From a bacterium (GTDB taxonomy: Bacteria; Bacillota; Clostridia; Lachnospirales; Lachnospiraceae), in the NCBI GenBank assembly GCA_030524675.1, contig JAUNGE010000032.1, positions 1-38,947 of the forward strand: DNA of 38,947 bases, in the 5' to 3' direction. The notes beneath the pieces are model-generated. The model ran no database searches. It was given only the letters and a program-made list of their open reading frames with translations, and was not told the DNA's origin. Made by a program: the position numbers and the translations under genes. The stretch's first letter is position 1, and each line of letters starts with the position of its first letter. This document shows positions 1 through 7,080 of this stretch, piece by piece.

Positions 1-1
1 G

Positions 2-340
2 CACGGTGGTGTGAGAGGTCGGGAAATTTATTTAAATTTCCCTCCTACTCGATTGGAAGCATTACAAAAAATCAGCTATGTGGAATATCTGCTGGATATT
101 TTATTGTTTGGAGAAATGGAAGAAAAAGTGACGCTGATTGCTGAACAGGGAAAGGAGGTGATACGGCTTGAACAGCGAATTTCAGAGCTTGCCGCCAGCA
201 GCGCAGGAAGCGGTCATGCGGATAATGGATGCAATGGAACCGGCGCAGACGCAGGAAGAAATCCGGGAAATGCTGGAGGGGACGCAGAAAGGCGGTGTGA
301 AGAACAGCATCAAGAACTGTCTGACAGTGTTCCAGCGTGA
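2..340 (+). CDS. ORF entering from the left edge, 3' part only
   Basis: An open frame enters from the left edge and ends at 340. It overlaps the start of vapE by more than 170 bases in another frame. The first 60 or so residues look protein-like: a hydrophobic segment with SYVEYLLDILLFGEM, then a charged, possibly coiled-coil stretch ending EVIRLEQRISEL. The Gly/Ala/Asn-rich rest probably only reflects the overlap with vapE. No family is recognised. It could be the tail of a small element gene upstream of vapE; the long overlap makes the exact end suspicious. Confidence 0.35.
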   Translation, partial: HGGVRGREIYLNFPPTRLEALQKISYVEYLLDILLFGEMEEKVTLIAEQGKEVIRLEQRISELAASSAGSGHADNGCNGTGADAGRNPGNAGGDAERRCEEQHQELSDSVPA

Positions 341-1565
341 CCCGCTGCTGCGTGGAGCAGTCAGCTACAACATTCTTTCCGAAAGAGTGGATATTGTGAA
401 GCCGCTGGGATGGGAACGAACCAGCGCTACGCTGACCGATATGGATATGAAGTATCTGCTTTTGTATCTGGAAGAACATTACGGGCTGACCAGCGAAAAG
501 AAAGTGGAGAACGCAATCCAGATCGTAGCCAACGAAAACCGCTACCATCCCGTCAGGGATTATCTGAACAGCCTGCAATGGGACGGAACCGAGCGCATCC
601 GCTACGCCCTGCATCACTTTCTGGGAGCCGATACGGACGATTACACCTTTGAAGCCCTGAAACTGTTTATGATGGGAGCCATCCGGCGGGTATTTCAGCC
701 GGGGAGCAAGTTTGAAGTCATGCTCTGTCTGGTAGGCGGTCAGGGAGCCGGGAAATCCACCTTTTTCCGGCTGCTGGCAGTCAAGGACGAATGGTTTTCA
801 GACGATTTGAAGAAGCTGGACGATGAAAACGTGTACCGAAAGCTGCAAGGGCATTGGATTATGGAAATGTCGGAGATGATCGCCACCGCCAACGCCAGAA
901 GCATTGAGGAAATCAAGTCGTTTCTAAGCCGCCAGAAAGAAACCTACAAAGTGCCGTATGAAACCCATCCGGCAGACCGGCTCCGTCAATGCGTGTTTGG
1001 AGGAACCACCAACCGGCAGGACTTTCTGCCCCGTGACCGCACCGGCAACCGGCGCTTTATTCCCGTGACCGTGTACCCGGAACGGGCGGAGGTTCACATA
1101 CTGGACGATGAAGCGGCGGCGAGGGCGTATATCAGCCAGATGTGGGCGGAAGCCATGACGATCTACCGCAGCGGGAAATATAAGCTGTCATTCAGCGCAG
1201 AAATGAACGCTTACCTGAAAGCCCACCAGCAGGATTTTATGCAGGAGGACACGCAGGCCGGTATGATCTACGCCTATTTGGAGGACTACACCGGCGACAG
1301 GGTATGTTCTAAGCAGCTTTATGAGGAAGCGCTGGGAAACTGCAATTCCCCGGCAGAGTGGGAAACACGGGCAATCTGTGAGATTATGAATACCGGCATC
1401 GCAAACGGCAGCATACAGGGCTGGACAGCCTACAAAAGCCCTAAGAGATATAAGAAGTACGGTTCACAAAAAGGCTGGGAACGTATCAACCAGCCCCCAG
1501 CAGACAAGGACGGTTTTCGGGAGATCATGGAGGAAGAAGCCCAACAGATGGAGCTTCCATTCTGA
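168..1565 (+). CDS. vapE: Virulence-associated protein E (VapE) family primase-helicase
   Basis: This 465-aa protein is a P-loop NTPase of the VapE family, which supplies replication helicase functions in satellites and integrative elements. Walker A GGQGAGKST is at residues 190-198. Further on are the family's EMSEM stretch, KSFLSRQKETYKVPYE, and a GGTTNRQDFLPRDRTGNRRF segment (sensor/arginine region). The start is TTG at 168, supported by AAAGGAGG at 151-158; no in-frame ATG fits better. It lies upstream of xis and int, and the TTGACA array just downstream may be its origin or binding region. The family call is firm; a role in this element's replication is inferred. Confidence 0.85.
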   Translation: MNSEFQSLPPAAQEAVMRIMDAMEPAQTQEEIREMLEGTQKGGVKNSIKNCLTVFQRDPLLRGAVSYNILSERVDIVKPLGWERTSATLTDMDMKYLLLYLEEHYGLTSEKKVENAIQIVANENRYHPVRDYLNSLQWDGTERIRYALHHFLGADTDDYTFEALKLFMMGAIRRVFQPGSKFEVMLCLVGGQGAGKSTFFRLLAVKDEWFSDDLKKLDDENVYRKLQGHWIMEMSEMIATANARSIEEIKSFLSRQKETYKVPYETHPADRLRQCVFGGTTNRQDFLPRDRTGNRRFIPVTVYPERAEVHILDDEAAARAYISQMWAEAMTIYRSGKYKLSFSAEMNAYLKAHQQDFMQEDTQAGMIYAYLEDYTGDRVCSKQLYEEALGNCNSPAEWETRAICEIMNTGIANGSIQGWTAYKSPKRYKKYGSQKGWERINQPPADKDGFREIMEEEAQQMELPF

Positions 1566-1577
1566 AAAAGCCGTCGG

Positions 1578-1761
1578 TTGACAGTTTAGTTGACAATTCG
1601 GTTGACAGCTGGTTGACAGGAAAAATCCTGATATTTCAGGCTTTTCTCCCCTTTGTCAACCATGTCAACCAAGGAATCAAAGAAAAAGTAAAATAGAATA
1701 ATAGAACGCCTGCGGATTGTTTTCAAAGTCTTTTGTGCCGGTTGACACGGTTTAGTTGACA
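1578..1761 (+). repeat. Iteron-like array of eight TTGACA words
   Basis: TTGACA occurs at 1578, 1590, 1602 and 1613 (spacing 12, 12, 11), in inverse orientation (TGTCAA) at 1654 and 1663, and again directly at 1742 and 1756. Most copies are preceded by G or AG (GGTTGACA, AGTTGACA). The near-helical spacing, just after a replication-helicase gene and before xis, suggests a replication origin or an arm-type binding array. They cannot all be -35 boxes because matching -10 boxes are absent. Confidence 0.6.
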
Positions 1762-1830
1762 TTGGAACAGCCTGCGCCACACCAGCCTGACATTGCCTTG
1801 TCGGGCATATTTCATTTGCGCAGGCAACGA

Positions 1831-1862
1831 GCCAAGCGGATATGCTTGCATATCCATTTGGC
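1831..1862 (+). promoter_or_regulatory. Hairpin in the xis leader
   Basis: GCCAAGCGGATATG and CATATCCATTTGGC form 14-bp arms with two mismatches around a CTTG loop, about 40 bases upstream of xis. A second inverted pair, GCCTGCGC (1770-1777) and GCGCAGGC (1818-1825), lies just before it. No T-tract follows, so it is more likely a leader structure or protein site than a terminator. Confidence 0.45.
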
Positions 1863-1900
1863 GACTGCTGCGACAACGATAGTTATGGAGGTAAATGCCT

Positions 1901-2095
1901 ATGAAAGAAATTCCCATCTGGGAAAAGAGCAATCTTAGCCTGGAAGAAGCGGCAGCCTATTCTGGGATTGGAGTAAACAAACTGCGGGACATTACCAACG
2001 ATCAAAATTGTCGGTTTGTCTTGTGGGTAGGAAATAAACGATTGATTAAGCGCCGCCTGTTCGATCAGTACATCGAGCAGGCGTATTCAATTTAA
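1901..2095 (+). CDS. xis: Tn916-type excisionase
   Basis: This 64-aa winged-helix protein matches the Tn916 Xis pattern: an IPIWEKSNLSLEEAA start, then the GVNKLRDI recognition region, and a basic NKRLIKRR wing. Excisionases bend att DNA and steer the integrase towards excision. ATG at 1901 is preferred over the in-frame ATG at 1895 because GGAGG at 1886-1890 is then about 10 bases away and the protein begins MKEIPIWE, as in the family. It lies directly upstream of int, separated by an inverted repeat. Confidence 0.85.
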   Translation: MKEIPIWEKSNLSLEEAAAYSGIGVNKLRDITNDQNCRFVLWVGNKRLIKRRLFDQYIEQAYSI

Positions 2096-2129
2096 TGCTA
2101 TCTAATTGCAAATAAGTGATGTAAAATAC

Positions 2130-2168
2130 AGCCTTGATATGATACAATAGGTGTGTCATATCAAGGCT
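2130..2168 (+). terminator. Perfect 13-bp inverted repeat between xis and int
   Basis: AGCCTTGATATGA (2130-2142) and TCATATCAAGGCT (2156-2168) are perfect arms around a 13-base loop, ending 27 bases before the int start. A weak pyrimidine run follows. It could partly terminate xis transcripts, or control the xis to int ratio. Confidence 0.5.
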
Positions 2169-2195
2169 CTTTCCATCACGGAAAGGAGTTTGACA

Positions 2196-3395
2196 ATGTC
2201 CGAGAAGCGCAAAGACAATAAAGGAAGAATCCTGCGGACAGGAGAGAGCCAGAGAAAAGACCTGATTTATCAGTACCGATACACAGATATTCGTGGAAAG
2301 CGGCAGACCGTTTATTCTTCTGATCTGAAAGAGCTTAGGGAAAAAGAAAAGGAGATTCAGAAGCAGCTTGACGATGGCATTGACTATGCGGCTGGGCAGA
2401 TTACTGTAATACAGCTATTGGAACGCTATATCAGTTTGAAGCAGGGTGTTCGATATAACACCAAAGTCGGGTACAATTTTGTATTGAATCTGATTAAGAA
2501 AGAAGATTTTGGATACCGGCAGATTCGGGATATTAAAGTATCGGATGCCCAGAAGTGGATTATGAAACTCCATAGCGACGGCAAGGGGTACAGCACGATT
2601 ACAAGCGTCAGGGGCGTTGTCAAACCGGCGTTTCAGATGGCTTATAACGAAGATATTATCCGAAAAAATCCTTTTGATTTCAAATTGGTAGATGTTGTTC
2701 CCAATGATTCGCAGAAGCGTATTGCCATGACTGACGAGCAGCAAAAAATCTGGATGGACTTTATTCGGGAGGATAAGACCTACTGCAAGTATTATGATGA
2801 ATTTGTCGTGCTGTTGGGAACCGGGATGCGTGTCAGTGAATTTTGCGGATTGACCAAGAGCGATCTTGACTTTGAAAATCGCAGAATCCGTGTCGATCAT
2901 CAGCTTGTCCGGGAACGTGGCGGCAAATACTACGTGGAGAAAACCAAGACCGAGTGCGGTATCCGCTTTATCCCAATGACCGATGATGTGTACCAAAGTC
3001 TGAAAAATATCCTTGCCAATCGCTGGAAAATGAAAACGGAGATTATCGTAGACGGGTACAGCGGTTTCAGTCTGATTGACAAAGACTGTCATCCGAAAGT
3101 GGCGCTGCATATTGAGAATGAAATGCGGTGGGCGATGAAGAAGTATAAGAAGCTGCATCCAGAACAGCCCTTGCCGCATATTACCCCTCATGTGTTTCGT
3201 CACACGTTCTGTACGAATATGGCAAATAAGGGTATGGATATTAAGACTTTGCAATATCTGATGGGACATTCTGATGTGGGTGTTACGCTGAATGTCTATA
3301 CTCATGCCAGCTATGACCGGGCTGTTGAACAGATGGCAAAAATCGTTGATTTCAAGCAGATTGACAAGCCGGAACAGCGGAGAAAATCAGGTTGA
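2196..3395 (+). CDS. int: Tn916-family tyrosine integrase
   Basis: This 399-aa integrase resembles Tn916 Int along its length. The N-terminal arm-binding domain begins MSEKRKDNKGRILRTGESQR, followed by a core-binding SAM-like domain (about 75-165) and the catalytic domain. Catalytic residues are visible: R212 in TGMRVSE, H332 and R335 in HVFRH, H358 in MGHSD, and nucleophile Y368 in LNVYTH. The start is ATG at 2196 after GAAAGGAG (2181-2188); an upstream in-frame ATG at 2151 has no good ribosome site and is not in the family. It catalyses integration and excision of the element that begins left of the window. Confidence 0.93.
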   Translation: MSEKRKDNKGRILRTGESQRKDLIYQYRYTDIRGKRQTVYSSDLKELREKEKEIQKQLDDGIDYAAGQITVIQLLERYISLKQGVRYNTKVGYNFVLNLIKKEDFGYRQIRDIKVSDAQKWIMKLHSDGKGYSTITSVRGVVKPAFQMAYNEDIIRKNPFDFKLVDVVPNDSQKRIAMTDEQQKIWMDFIREDKTYCKYYDEFVVLLGTGMRVSEFCGLTKSDLDFENRRIRVDHQLVRERGGKYYVEKTKTECGIRFIPMTDDVYQSLKNILANRWKMKTEIIVDGYSGFSLIDKDCHPKVALHIENEMRWAMKKYKKLHPEQPLPHITPHVFRHTFCTNMANKGMDIKTLQYLMGHSDVGVTLNVYTHASYDRAVEQMAKIVDFKQIDKPEQRRKSG

Positions 3396-3398
3396 TCG

Positions 3399-3430
3399 TA
3401 CACCATTTTACTACACCAATTACTACACCA
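3399..3430 (+). repeat. Three TACACCA direct repeats after int
   Basis: TACACCA occurs at 3399-3405, 3412-3418 and 3424-3430, within a broader (T)ACTACACCA(A/T)TT unit spaced 13 and 12 bases. Direct repeats next to an integrase gene and close to the element end are typical arm-type integrase or excisionase sites. The core att site itself cannot be placed from one end. Confidence 0.5.
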
Positions 3431-3556
3431 TTTGCCCGGAAATTTGCGCAGATTTATGGAGAGTTGCGTAGGTTTTGGGAAAATACAAAAATCAAAGAAA
3501 GTGCCAAAAAGACCGGAATTACCGGGTTTTACAGGCTTATAAAGGGATATAAAATT

Positions 3557-3613
3557 ATGATAAAAATACTTTTTATTTGCCACGGCAATATATGCCCTAT
3601 CGTGTACAAATGA
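3557..3613 (+). pseudogene. 5' fragment of the host PTP gene (split by element)
   Basis: ATG at 3557 begins MIKILFICHGNIC, the start of a low-molecular-weight protein tyrosine phosphatase up to the middle of its CX5R P-loop. At 3597 the sequence changes to element DNA, which adds PIVYK and a stop at 3611-3613. The remainder of the gene lies about 11.9 kb away at 15475-15945. Joining the two at the TGCC core restores an uninterrupted 169-codon frame reading CHGNICRSPMCQF. The fragment keeps nucleophile C8 but lacks R14 and everything after. Confidence 0.9.
3593..3596 (+). other. attL core of the serine-recombinase element (TGCC)
   Basis: TGCC is the only sequence shared between the left junction (AATATA-TGCC-CTATCG) and the right junction at 15472-15475 (AAAGTG-TGCC-GTTCAC). 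Removing the intervening DNA plus one copy restores the host PTP frame exactly. A very short identity is expected for a large serine recombinase, which exchanges a 2-bp overlap. The core lies in codons 13-14 (Cys-Arg) of the PTP P-loop. Confidence 0.85.
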
Positions 3614-3668
3614 CAAAGGGAATGGTAATTGAGATAAAGATAATTATGTGAAATGGAGGCATCAGAAT

Positions 3669-4133
3669 ATGGTTAGAGTGCTTATGTGCTGTCATGGAAA
3701 TATTTGTCGGAGTACAATGAGCCAGTTTGTACTACAGGACATGGTAAATAAGCGAGGAATAGCGGATCTGTTTAGTATTGATTCCAGAGCTACAAGCACA
3801 GAGGAGATCGGCAATCCTCCACATAGAGGAACGGTAAAAAAGCTGAAAGAGGTAGGGATCCCAGTCTTGCCTCACAGGGCTACACAAATTACATGGAGTG
3901 ACTATAAGAACTCTGATTATATTATCGGTATGGATACATGGAATATGAGAAACCTCAATAGGATGTTAAAGGGCGATCCAGAGGGCAAGCTGTATAAATT
4001 CCTTACTTTTGCTGGCTCTGATAGGGATATAGCGGATCCTTGGTATACGGGGGATTTTGATACAACATATAATGATATACTGGAGGGGTGTGAGGGCTTT
4101 CTGGAGTATCTGAAAGAGAACGGAGAAATATAA
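3669..4133 (+). CDS. Element-borne low-molecular-weight protein tyrosine phosphatase
   Basis: This 154-aa cytoplasmic phosphatase is full length. It has P-loop CHGNICRS (C8 nucleophile, R14) and the general-acid loop DPWYTGDF. It is clearly homologous to the host PTP that the element interrupts, sharing ATSTEEIGNP, IGMD(S/T)WN and ADPWYTGDF, but it lacks the host's roughly 13-residue Lys/Asn-rich insertion before DPWYTGDF. ATG at 3669 is chosen because ATGGAGG lies about 10 bases upstream and the protein then aligns with the host start. It begins 72 bases inside the element, so the host promoter upstream of 3557 could transcribe it. I infer that it substitutes for the broken gene. Its P-loop codons (ATT TGT CGG) lack the TGCC core. 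Confidence 0.93.
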   Translation: MVRVLMCCHGNICRSTMSQFVLQDMVNKRGIADLFSIDSRATSTEEIGNPPHRGTVKKLKEVGIPVLPHRATQITWSDYKNSDYIIGMDTWNMRNLNRMLKGDPEGKLYKFLTFAGSDRDIADPWYTGDFDTTYNDILEGCEGFLEYLKENGEI

Positions 4134-4137
4134 TGAG

Positions 4138-4175
4138 GAGGTTGGATCTATAAGCAGGATCCGCCTCTTTTCTTT
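4138..4175 (+). terminator. Terminator after the element PTP
   Basis: GAGGTTGGATC (4138-4148) pairs imperfectly with GGATCCGCCTC (4157-4167), followed by TTTTCTTT. It starts just after the PTP stop and isolates that gene from the surface-protein gene. Confidence 0.65.
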
Positions 4176-4184
4176 ATGTCCTGT

Positions 4185-4190
4185 TATAAT
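4185..4190 (+). promoter_or_regulatory. Probable -10 box for the surface-protein gene
   Basis: TATAAT at 4185-4190 lies 54 bases before the gene start and after the PTP terminator. No strong -35 box is visible at 17 bases, so strength is uncertain. Confidence 0.35.
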
Positions 4191-4243
4191 GGAACTATTG
4201 CGGCATACGCAGGAAATCTATATTACAGGAGGTAAAGGATATT

Positions 4244-5962
4244 ATGAAACACAGAAAATTAAGGAGGCTGGGAATACTGGCTTTAGTGCTGGTACTCCTC
4301 TTTAACACAATAGGAGCACAGGCAAGCACAGGCGGAGTAACTGTAAATTCTTATGAGGAATTGGTAGAGGCTATAAAACAGGCGGATGATATGGATGTGA
4401 TTACAATAGGCTCATTTTTTGTAATTCCTAAAGGGAGCACTCTGGGAAACAGCTCTAAGAGGGTAATTATAAAGTATGGGAGTGGAGCACATATAGAGTG
4501 TGAGCTAGATGCAAGTTGTAGCACTACTACCACTTTAGAAAACCTTATTTTTGATGGAGAGGGGAAAGTATCAGAGTATCCGCTTATATTGGCAAGAGGC
4601 AAAGTTGAGTTTATCAACTGTACATTTCAGAGGGCTAATTATGGGGCAGTACGGACAGCGTACACAGAGTGTAGCTTTACAGATTGTACTTTCTCCAGCA
4701 ATACAGGAAAATACTATGGAGGGCATATTAACGCCTCAATACAGAGTAATATAACTGTTGATAATTGTACTTTTAGTTATGGAACCTCCTCTAGTAGAGG
4801 CGGAGCTATTCATATTGATGATGTAAGCAGTAGTATGCACATAAAAAACAGCAAAATATCAGCTAATGAGAGTGGCTTGGGAGGCGGTATATCATGCTCT
4901 GGCTCCCTTATTTTGGAGGATACTGTTATTTATAATAATCACGCTACTACAGGTGGAGCGGATCTCTTTATTGTGGGCTCTTACCAGATACAGAGTATAG
5001 AGGAAATGGCGGCGGCTTATCATGCGGAGGGCTTAGAGCCTATTAGTTGGGAAAGTGATTATACAGATCCGGATTATGGCGGTACTTGCTTAAAACTCAC
5101 TTATGAGGCGTATGTACCGCCTGTAGTACCCTCACAGCCTATATCCCCAGAGCCTACGGAACAGGAAACGCCTCCCAGTAGTGGCGATGATGCAGAAGAA
5201 ATTGATCCGTCTACTGGAGATAATATAGGCGATACGGAGCCGCCCAGTGAAGATGAACAGGAGCCCAGTGACGGAAATAATGGGGATCCTTCTGTTTCCA
5301 CTCCCAGTGATGCAGATCAGACAGGGGGAGAAAATACAGAAATTATCAGAATAGACAACATTGATAATAGTGTTGTAGATAATTCTACTATAGATTACAG
5401 CCAGACTATTATAGACAGTAGTCAACATAATAGTACATCTTCCAGTATTGTAAATAATTCCTCACATGAGAGTAATGATAACAGCTCTTACAGGGAGGAT
5501 AACAGCTATAGGGATAGCTCATCTACTGTAAATAATTACTATCAACAGGAAAGCGTTAAGCAGGAGCTCATAGCCTCACAGAATGGCTCACAGCCCATAA
5601 ATATTACCGTACCTGTAGAAGTATCTACTCAACAGGGAAAAGCCGCCTCTACAGGCTCTACGGCGGCTCCAGAGGGGGATGCTGTAACAGCTCCCATACA
5701 GCAAAATATACGGATTGAGGCGGAGGGTGTGGATCTAGTATATGAATATACGGCGGAGGGAGTAAATATCTCTATCAGCTCTCCAGAGACTCCAGAAAGC
5801 CATACAGAGGCGATGGCGGTAAATACCTCCTCTCCCCTCACAGAAACGCCACAGGCGGCGGATAAGAGCCCTAATTGGGTAGAATATGTAAGCATGATCC
5901 TTTTAGCGGTGCTGGTGGTATTGGAAATAAAGGATAAAAAGAAAACTCATGCAGAGGGATAA
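4244..5962 (+). CDS. Predicted membrane-anchored beta-helix surface protein
   Basis: This 572-aa protein starts with a signal peptide (basic MKHRKLRR, hydrophobic core, AQAS near residue 28). Residues about 35-260 are repeated short strands rich in Asn, Ser, Cys and Gly (NCTF, CSFTDCTF, VDNCTF, RGGAIHI, GGGISCSG), typical of right-handed parallel beta-helix proteins. A Pro/Glu/Asp-rich segment and a long Ser/Asn/Thr-rich stalk follow (about 290-440). Near the C-terminus, WVEYVSMILLAVLVVLEI and a KDKKK tail form one membrane anchor with a basic cytoplasmic end. I see no LPXTG sorting motif. It is probably displayed on the lysogen's surface; adhesion, superinfection exclusion and carbohydrate binding are all possible. 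AGGAGG precedes the start. Confidence 0.75.
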   Translation: MKHRKLRRLGILALVLVLLFNTIGAQASTGGVTVNSYEELVEAIKQADDMDVITIGSFFVIPKGSTLGNSSKRVIIKYGSGAHIECELDASCSTTTTLENLIFDGEGKVSEYPLILARGKVEFINCTFQRANYGAVRTAYTECSFTDCTFSSNTGKYYGGHINASIQSNITVDNCTFSYGTSSSRGGAIHIDDVSSSMHIKNSKISANESGLGGGISCSGSLILEDTVIYNNHATTGGADLFIVGSYQIQSIEEMAAAYHAEGLEPISWESDYTDPDYGGTCLKLTYEAYVPPVVPSQPISPEPTEQETPPSSGDDAEEIDPSTGDNIGDTEPPSEDEQEPSDGNNGDPSVSTPSDADQTGGENTEIIRIDNIDNSVVDNSTIDYSQTIIDSSQHNSTSSSIVNNSSHESNDNSSYREDNSYRDSSSTVNNYYQQESVKQELIASQNGSQPINITVPVEVSTQQGKAASTGSTAAPEGDAVTAPIQQNIRIEAEGVDLVYEYTAEGVNISISSPETPESHTEAMAVNTSSPLTETPQAADKSPNWVEYVSMILLAVLVVLEIKDKKKTHAEG

Positions 5963-5978
5963 CATATAAGCAGAAAAT

Positions 5979-6004
5979 GAGGAGGGGCTTAGTGCTCCTC
6001 CTTT
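5979..6004. terminator. Bidirectional terminator between convergent genes
   Basis: GAGGAG (5979-5984) and CTCCTC (5995-6000) flank a short loop, with CTTT on the plus side. It overlaps the last codons of the minus-strand RHH gene and could end both converging transcripts. Confidence 0.5.
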
Positions 6005-6177
6005 AGCTTTTCCTCCAGAACGGAGGTAATATAAGCGGTTAGGCTCTTAGCTCCAGAACGATCCGCAAGAGCTTGATACTCCGCCTTTTTCCCTTTAGGT
6101 ACACGAAACTTTATAAGATCAGTATTTTCCTTTTTCCAGTTTTCTATATACTCCATCTTTTCTTTAGATGTCGGCAT
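5989..6177 (-). CDS. Ribbon-helix-helix-like small DNA-binding protein
   Basis: This 62-aa protein has the shape of an Arc/CopG-type ribbon-helix-helix regulator. An N-terminal charged segment precedes a short strand LIKFRVPKG, then two helices (KKAEYQALADRSG, SLTAYITSVLEEKL). Start ATG at 6177 is chosen over an upstream in-frame ATG because GGAG lies about 8 bases before it. It is divergent from the sigma-like gene, whose promoter contains two GGTACC-centred palindromes. I infer that it binds there and represses the sigma operon. It could instead be an orphan antitoxin, but no toxin is adjacent. Confidence 0.7.
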   Translation of the reverse strand: MPTSKEKMEYIENWKKENTDLIKFRVPKGKKAEYQALADRSGAKSLTAYITSVLEEKLKEEH

Positions 6178-6265
6178 CTCAATCACTCCATTCAAGTAAA
6201 TTACCCCTATCATATCATAATCCCATAACTTTTAAAATATTTAACCTCACTTTTGAGGAAAAGTC

Positions 6266-6318
6266 TTGACAAAAAGTAGGGTACCCTATATACTTAGGAT
6301 AAGTAGGGTACCCTACTT
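6266..6318 (+). promoter_or_regulatory. Sigma-operon promoter with two palindromic operators
   Basis: TTGACA (6266-6271) and TATACT (6289-6294) are 17 bases apart, almost a consensus vegetative promoter. The 18-bp perfect palindrome AAGTAGGGTACCCTACTT (6301-6318) lies just downstream of the -10, and a near copy AAGTAGGGTACCCTATAT (6274-6291) fills the spacer, offset by 27 bases. Such placement would block RNA polymerase when bound. A further palindrome CCTCACTTTTGAGG (6245-6258) lies upstream. The likely ligand is the divergent ribbon-helix-helix protein. Confidence 0.85.
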
Positions 6319-6334
6319 AAAAGAGGTAAAGGAT

Positions 6335-6919
6335 ATGCAGGAGAATTACATGGAATGTACAGTAAAATTACAGGATTTAACTAATGAGGAGCTGGTAGCA
6401 GAATATCAGAAAACTCACAGTGAGGAGTATCTTAAGATGCTCATGATCAATAACAAAGGGCTTATTTTTATCTTAGCCAGTAACTACTCTATTCCAGCTT
6501 ATGATCTGGAGGACTTGATGGAGGAGGGGTATATAGCTCTCTGGAAAGCCGCTGATAATTACGATCCCTCCAGAGGATACGCATTTACAAGTCTATTAAG
6601 AGGGTTTGTACAGCAGACTTATAACCGCCTTTATACCAATGCTCACAGAGCTAAAAGAGGCAGCGGAGAAATGCCTCTTAGCTGGGAGGAGCTGGAGGAT
6701 ATTAACAAAGAGCAATCATACACAGACGATCACGCAGCTTTAGCAATGGAGGAGATTATAGGAGCCCTTACAGGGGCTACAAAGAGTGTAGCCGCTCTCC
6801 TTATCGGCGGATTATCTAAGGGAGAGGTTGCTAAGGCTCTGGGGATCACAGCGGCAAGTGTTAGTTATCATGTAAAGAAAATCCAGAAAGCCTATATTGC
6901 TTACAGAGAGGCGGTGTAA
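6335..6919 (+). CDS. Sigma-70-family RNA polymerase sigma factor
   Basis: This 194-aa protein has a region-2 segment (about residues 40-110: NNKGLIFILASNY, DLEDLMEEGYIALWKAADNYDPSRGYAFTSLLRGFVQQ) and a C-terminal region-4 helix-turn-helix (KGEVAKALGITAASVSYHVKKIQKAY). Such small factors in mobile elements commonly switch on the element's own operons. ATG at 6335 is preferred (AGAGGTAAAGGAT upstream); the longer frame from TTG at 6266 would overlap its own promoter. It heads a four-gene operon ending at the terminator at 7758. Its promoter targets are not evident. Confidence 0.8.
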   Translation: MQENYMECTVKLQDLTNEELVAEYQKTHSEEYLKMLMINNKGLIFILASNYSIPAYDLEDLMEEGYIALWKAADNYDPSRGYAFTSLLRGFVQQTYNRLYTNAHRAKRGSGEMPLSWEELEDINKEQSYTDDHAALAMEEIIGALTGATKSVAALLIGGLSKGEVAKALGITAASVSYHVKKIQKAYIAYREAV

Positions 6920-6922
6920 AGT

Positions 6923-7078
6923 ATGAGCAGTGAGGAATTATTAAACCAATATACCGCCTTAGCAATGGAATTACAGGAGGAATACTTAAAAAGAGCACAG
7001 GATTTCAACAAGCAAAGAGATTTACAGAGCCAATACTCTTTTTTGAGGAAAGAAATTTTAAGTAGGATGGAGGGATAG
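6923..7078 (+). CDS. Small coiled-coil protein of the sigma operon
   Basis: This 51-aa frame starts MSSEELLNQYTALAMELQEE, is almost wholly predicted helix, and is rich in Gln, Glu and Leu. It begins 3 bases after the sigma-factor stop, is read on the same strand, and ends 2 bases before the next gene, so translational coupling is likely. GGCGGTG lies about 8 bases upstream. No family is recognised. Confidence 0.6.
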   Translation: MSSEELLNQYTALAMELQEEYLKRAQDFNKQRDLQSQYSFLRKEILSRMEG

Positions 7079-7080
7079 GC

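Larger units (their letters stand above)
1..3430 (+). mobile_element. Right part of a tyrosine-integrase element (partial)
   Basis: This segment holds vapE, xis and int in the order typical of integrative elements and phage satellites, with the Tn916-type integrase nearest the chromosomal end. The left end lies outside the window. The right boundary is uncertain: it should lie between the int stop (3395) and the chromosomal PTP start (3557), and the TACACCA repeats at 3399-3430 are the last recognisable element-like sequence. Unlike the neighbouring serine-recombinase element, it contains GGCC (for example at 1256). Confidence 0.75.

Noticed and set aside
2415-3305. 296-aa minus-strand ORF across int
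   Set aside because: It lies wholly opposite the well-supported integrase gene and has no recognisable motif; it is a shadow frame.
3431-3556. tRNA or other classic att target at the end of the tyrosine-integrase element
   Set aside because: No cloverleaf or tRNA-like 3' end could be found there; the att core remains unplaced.
4244-4330. LPXTG-type sortase substrate
   Set aside because: The C-terminus has a membrane segment and basic tail but no LPXTG-like motif, so a plain membrane anchor is more likely.
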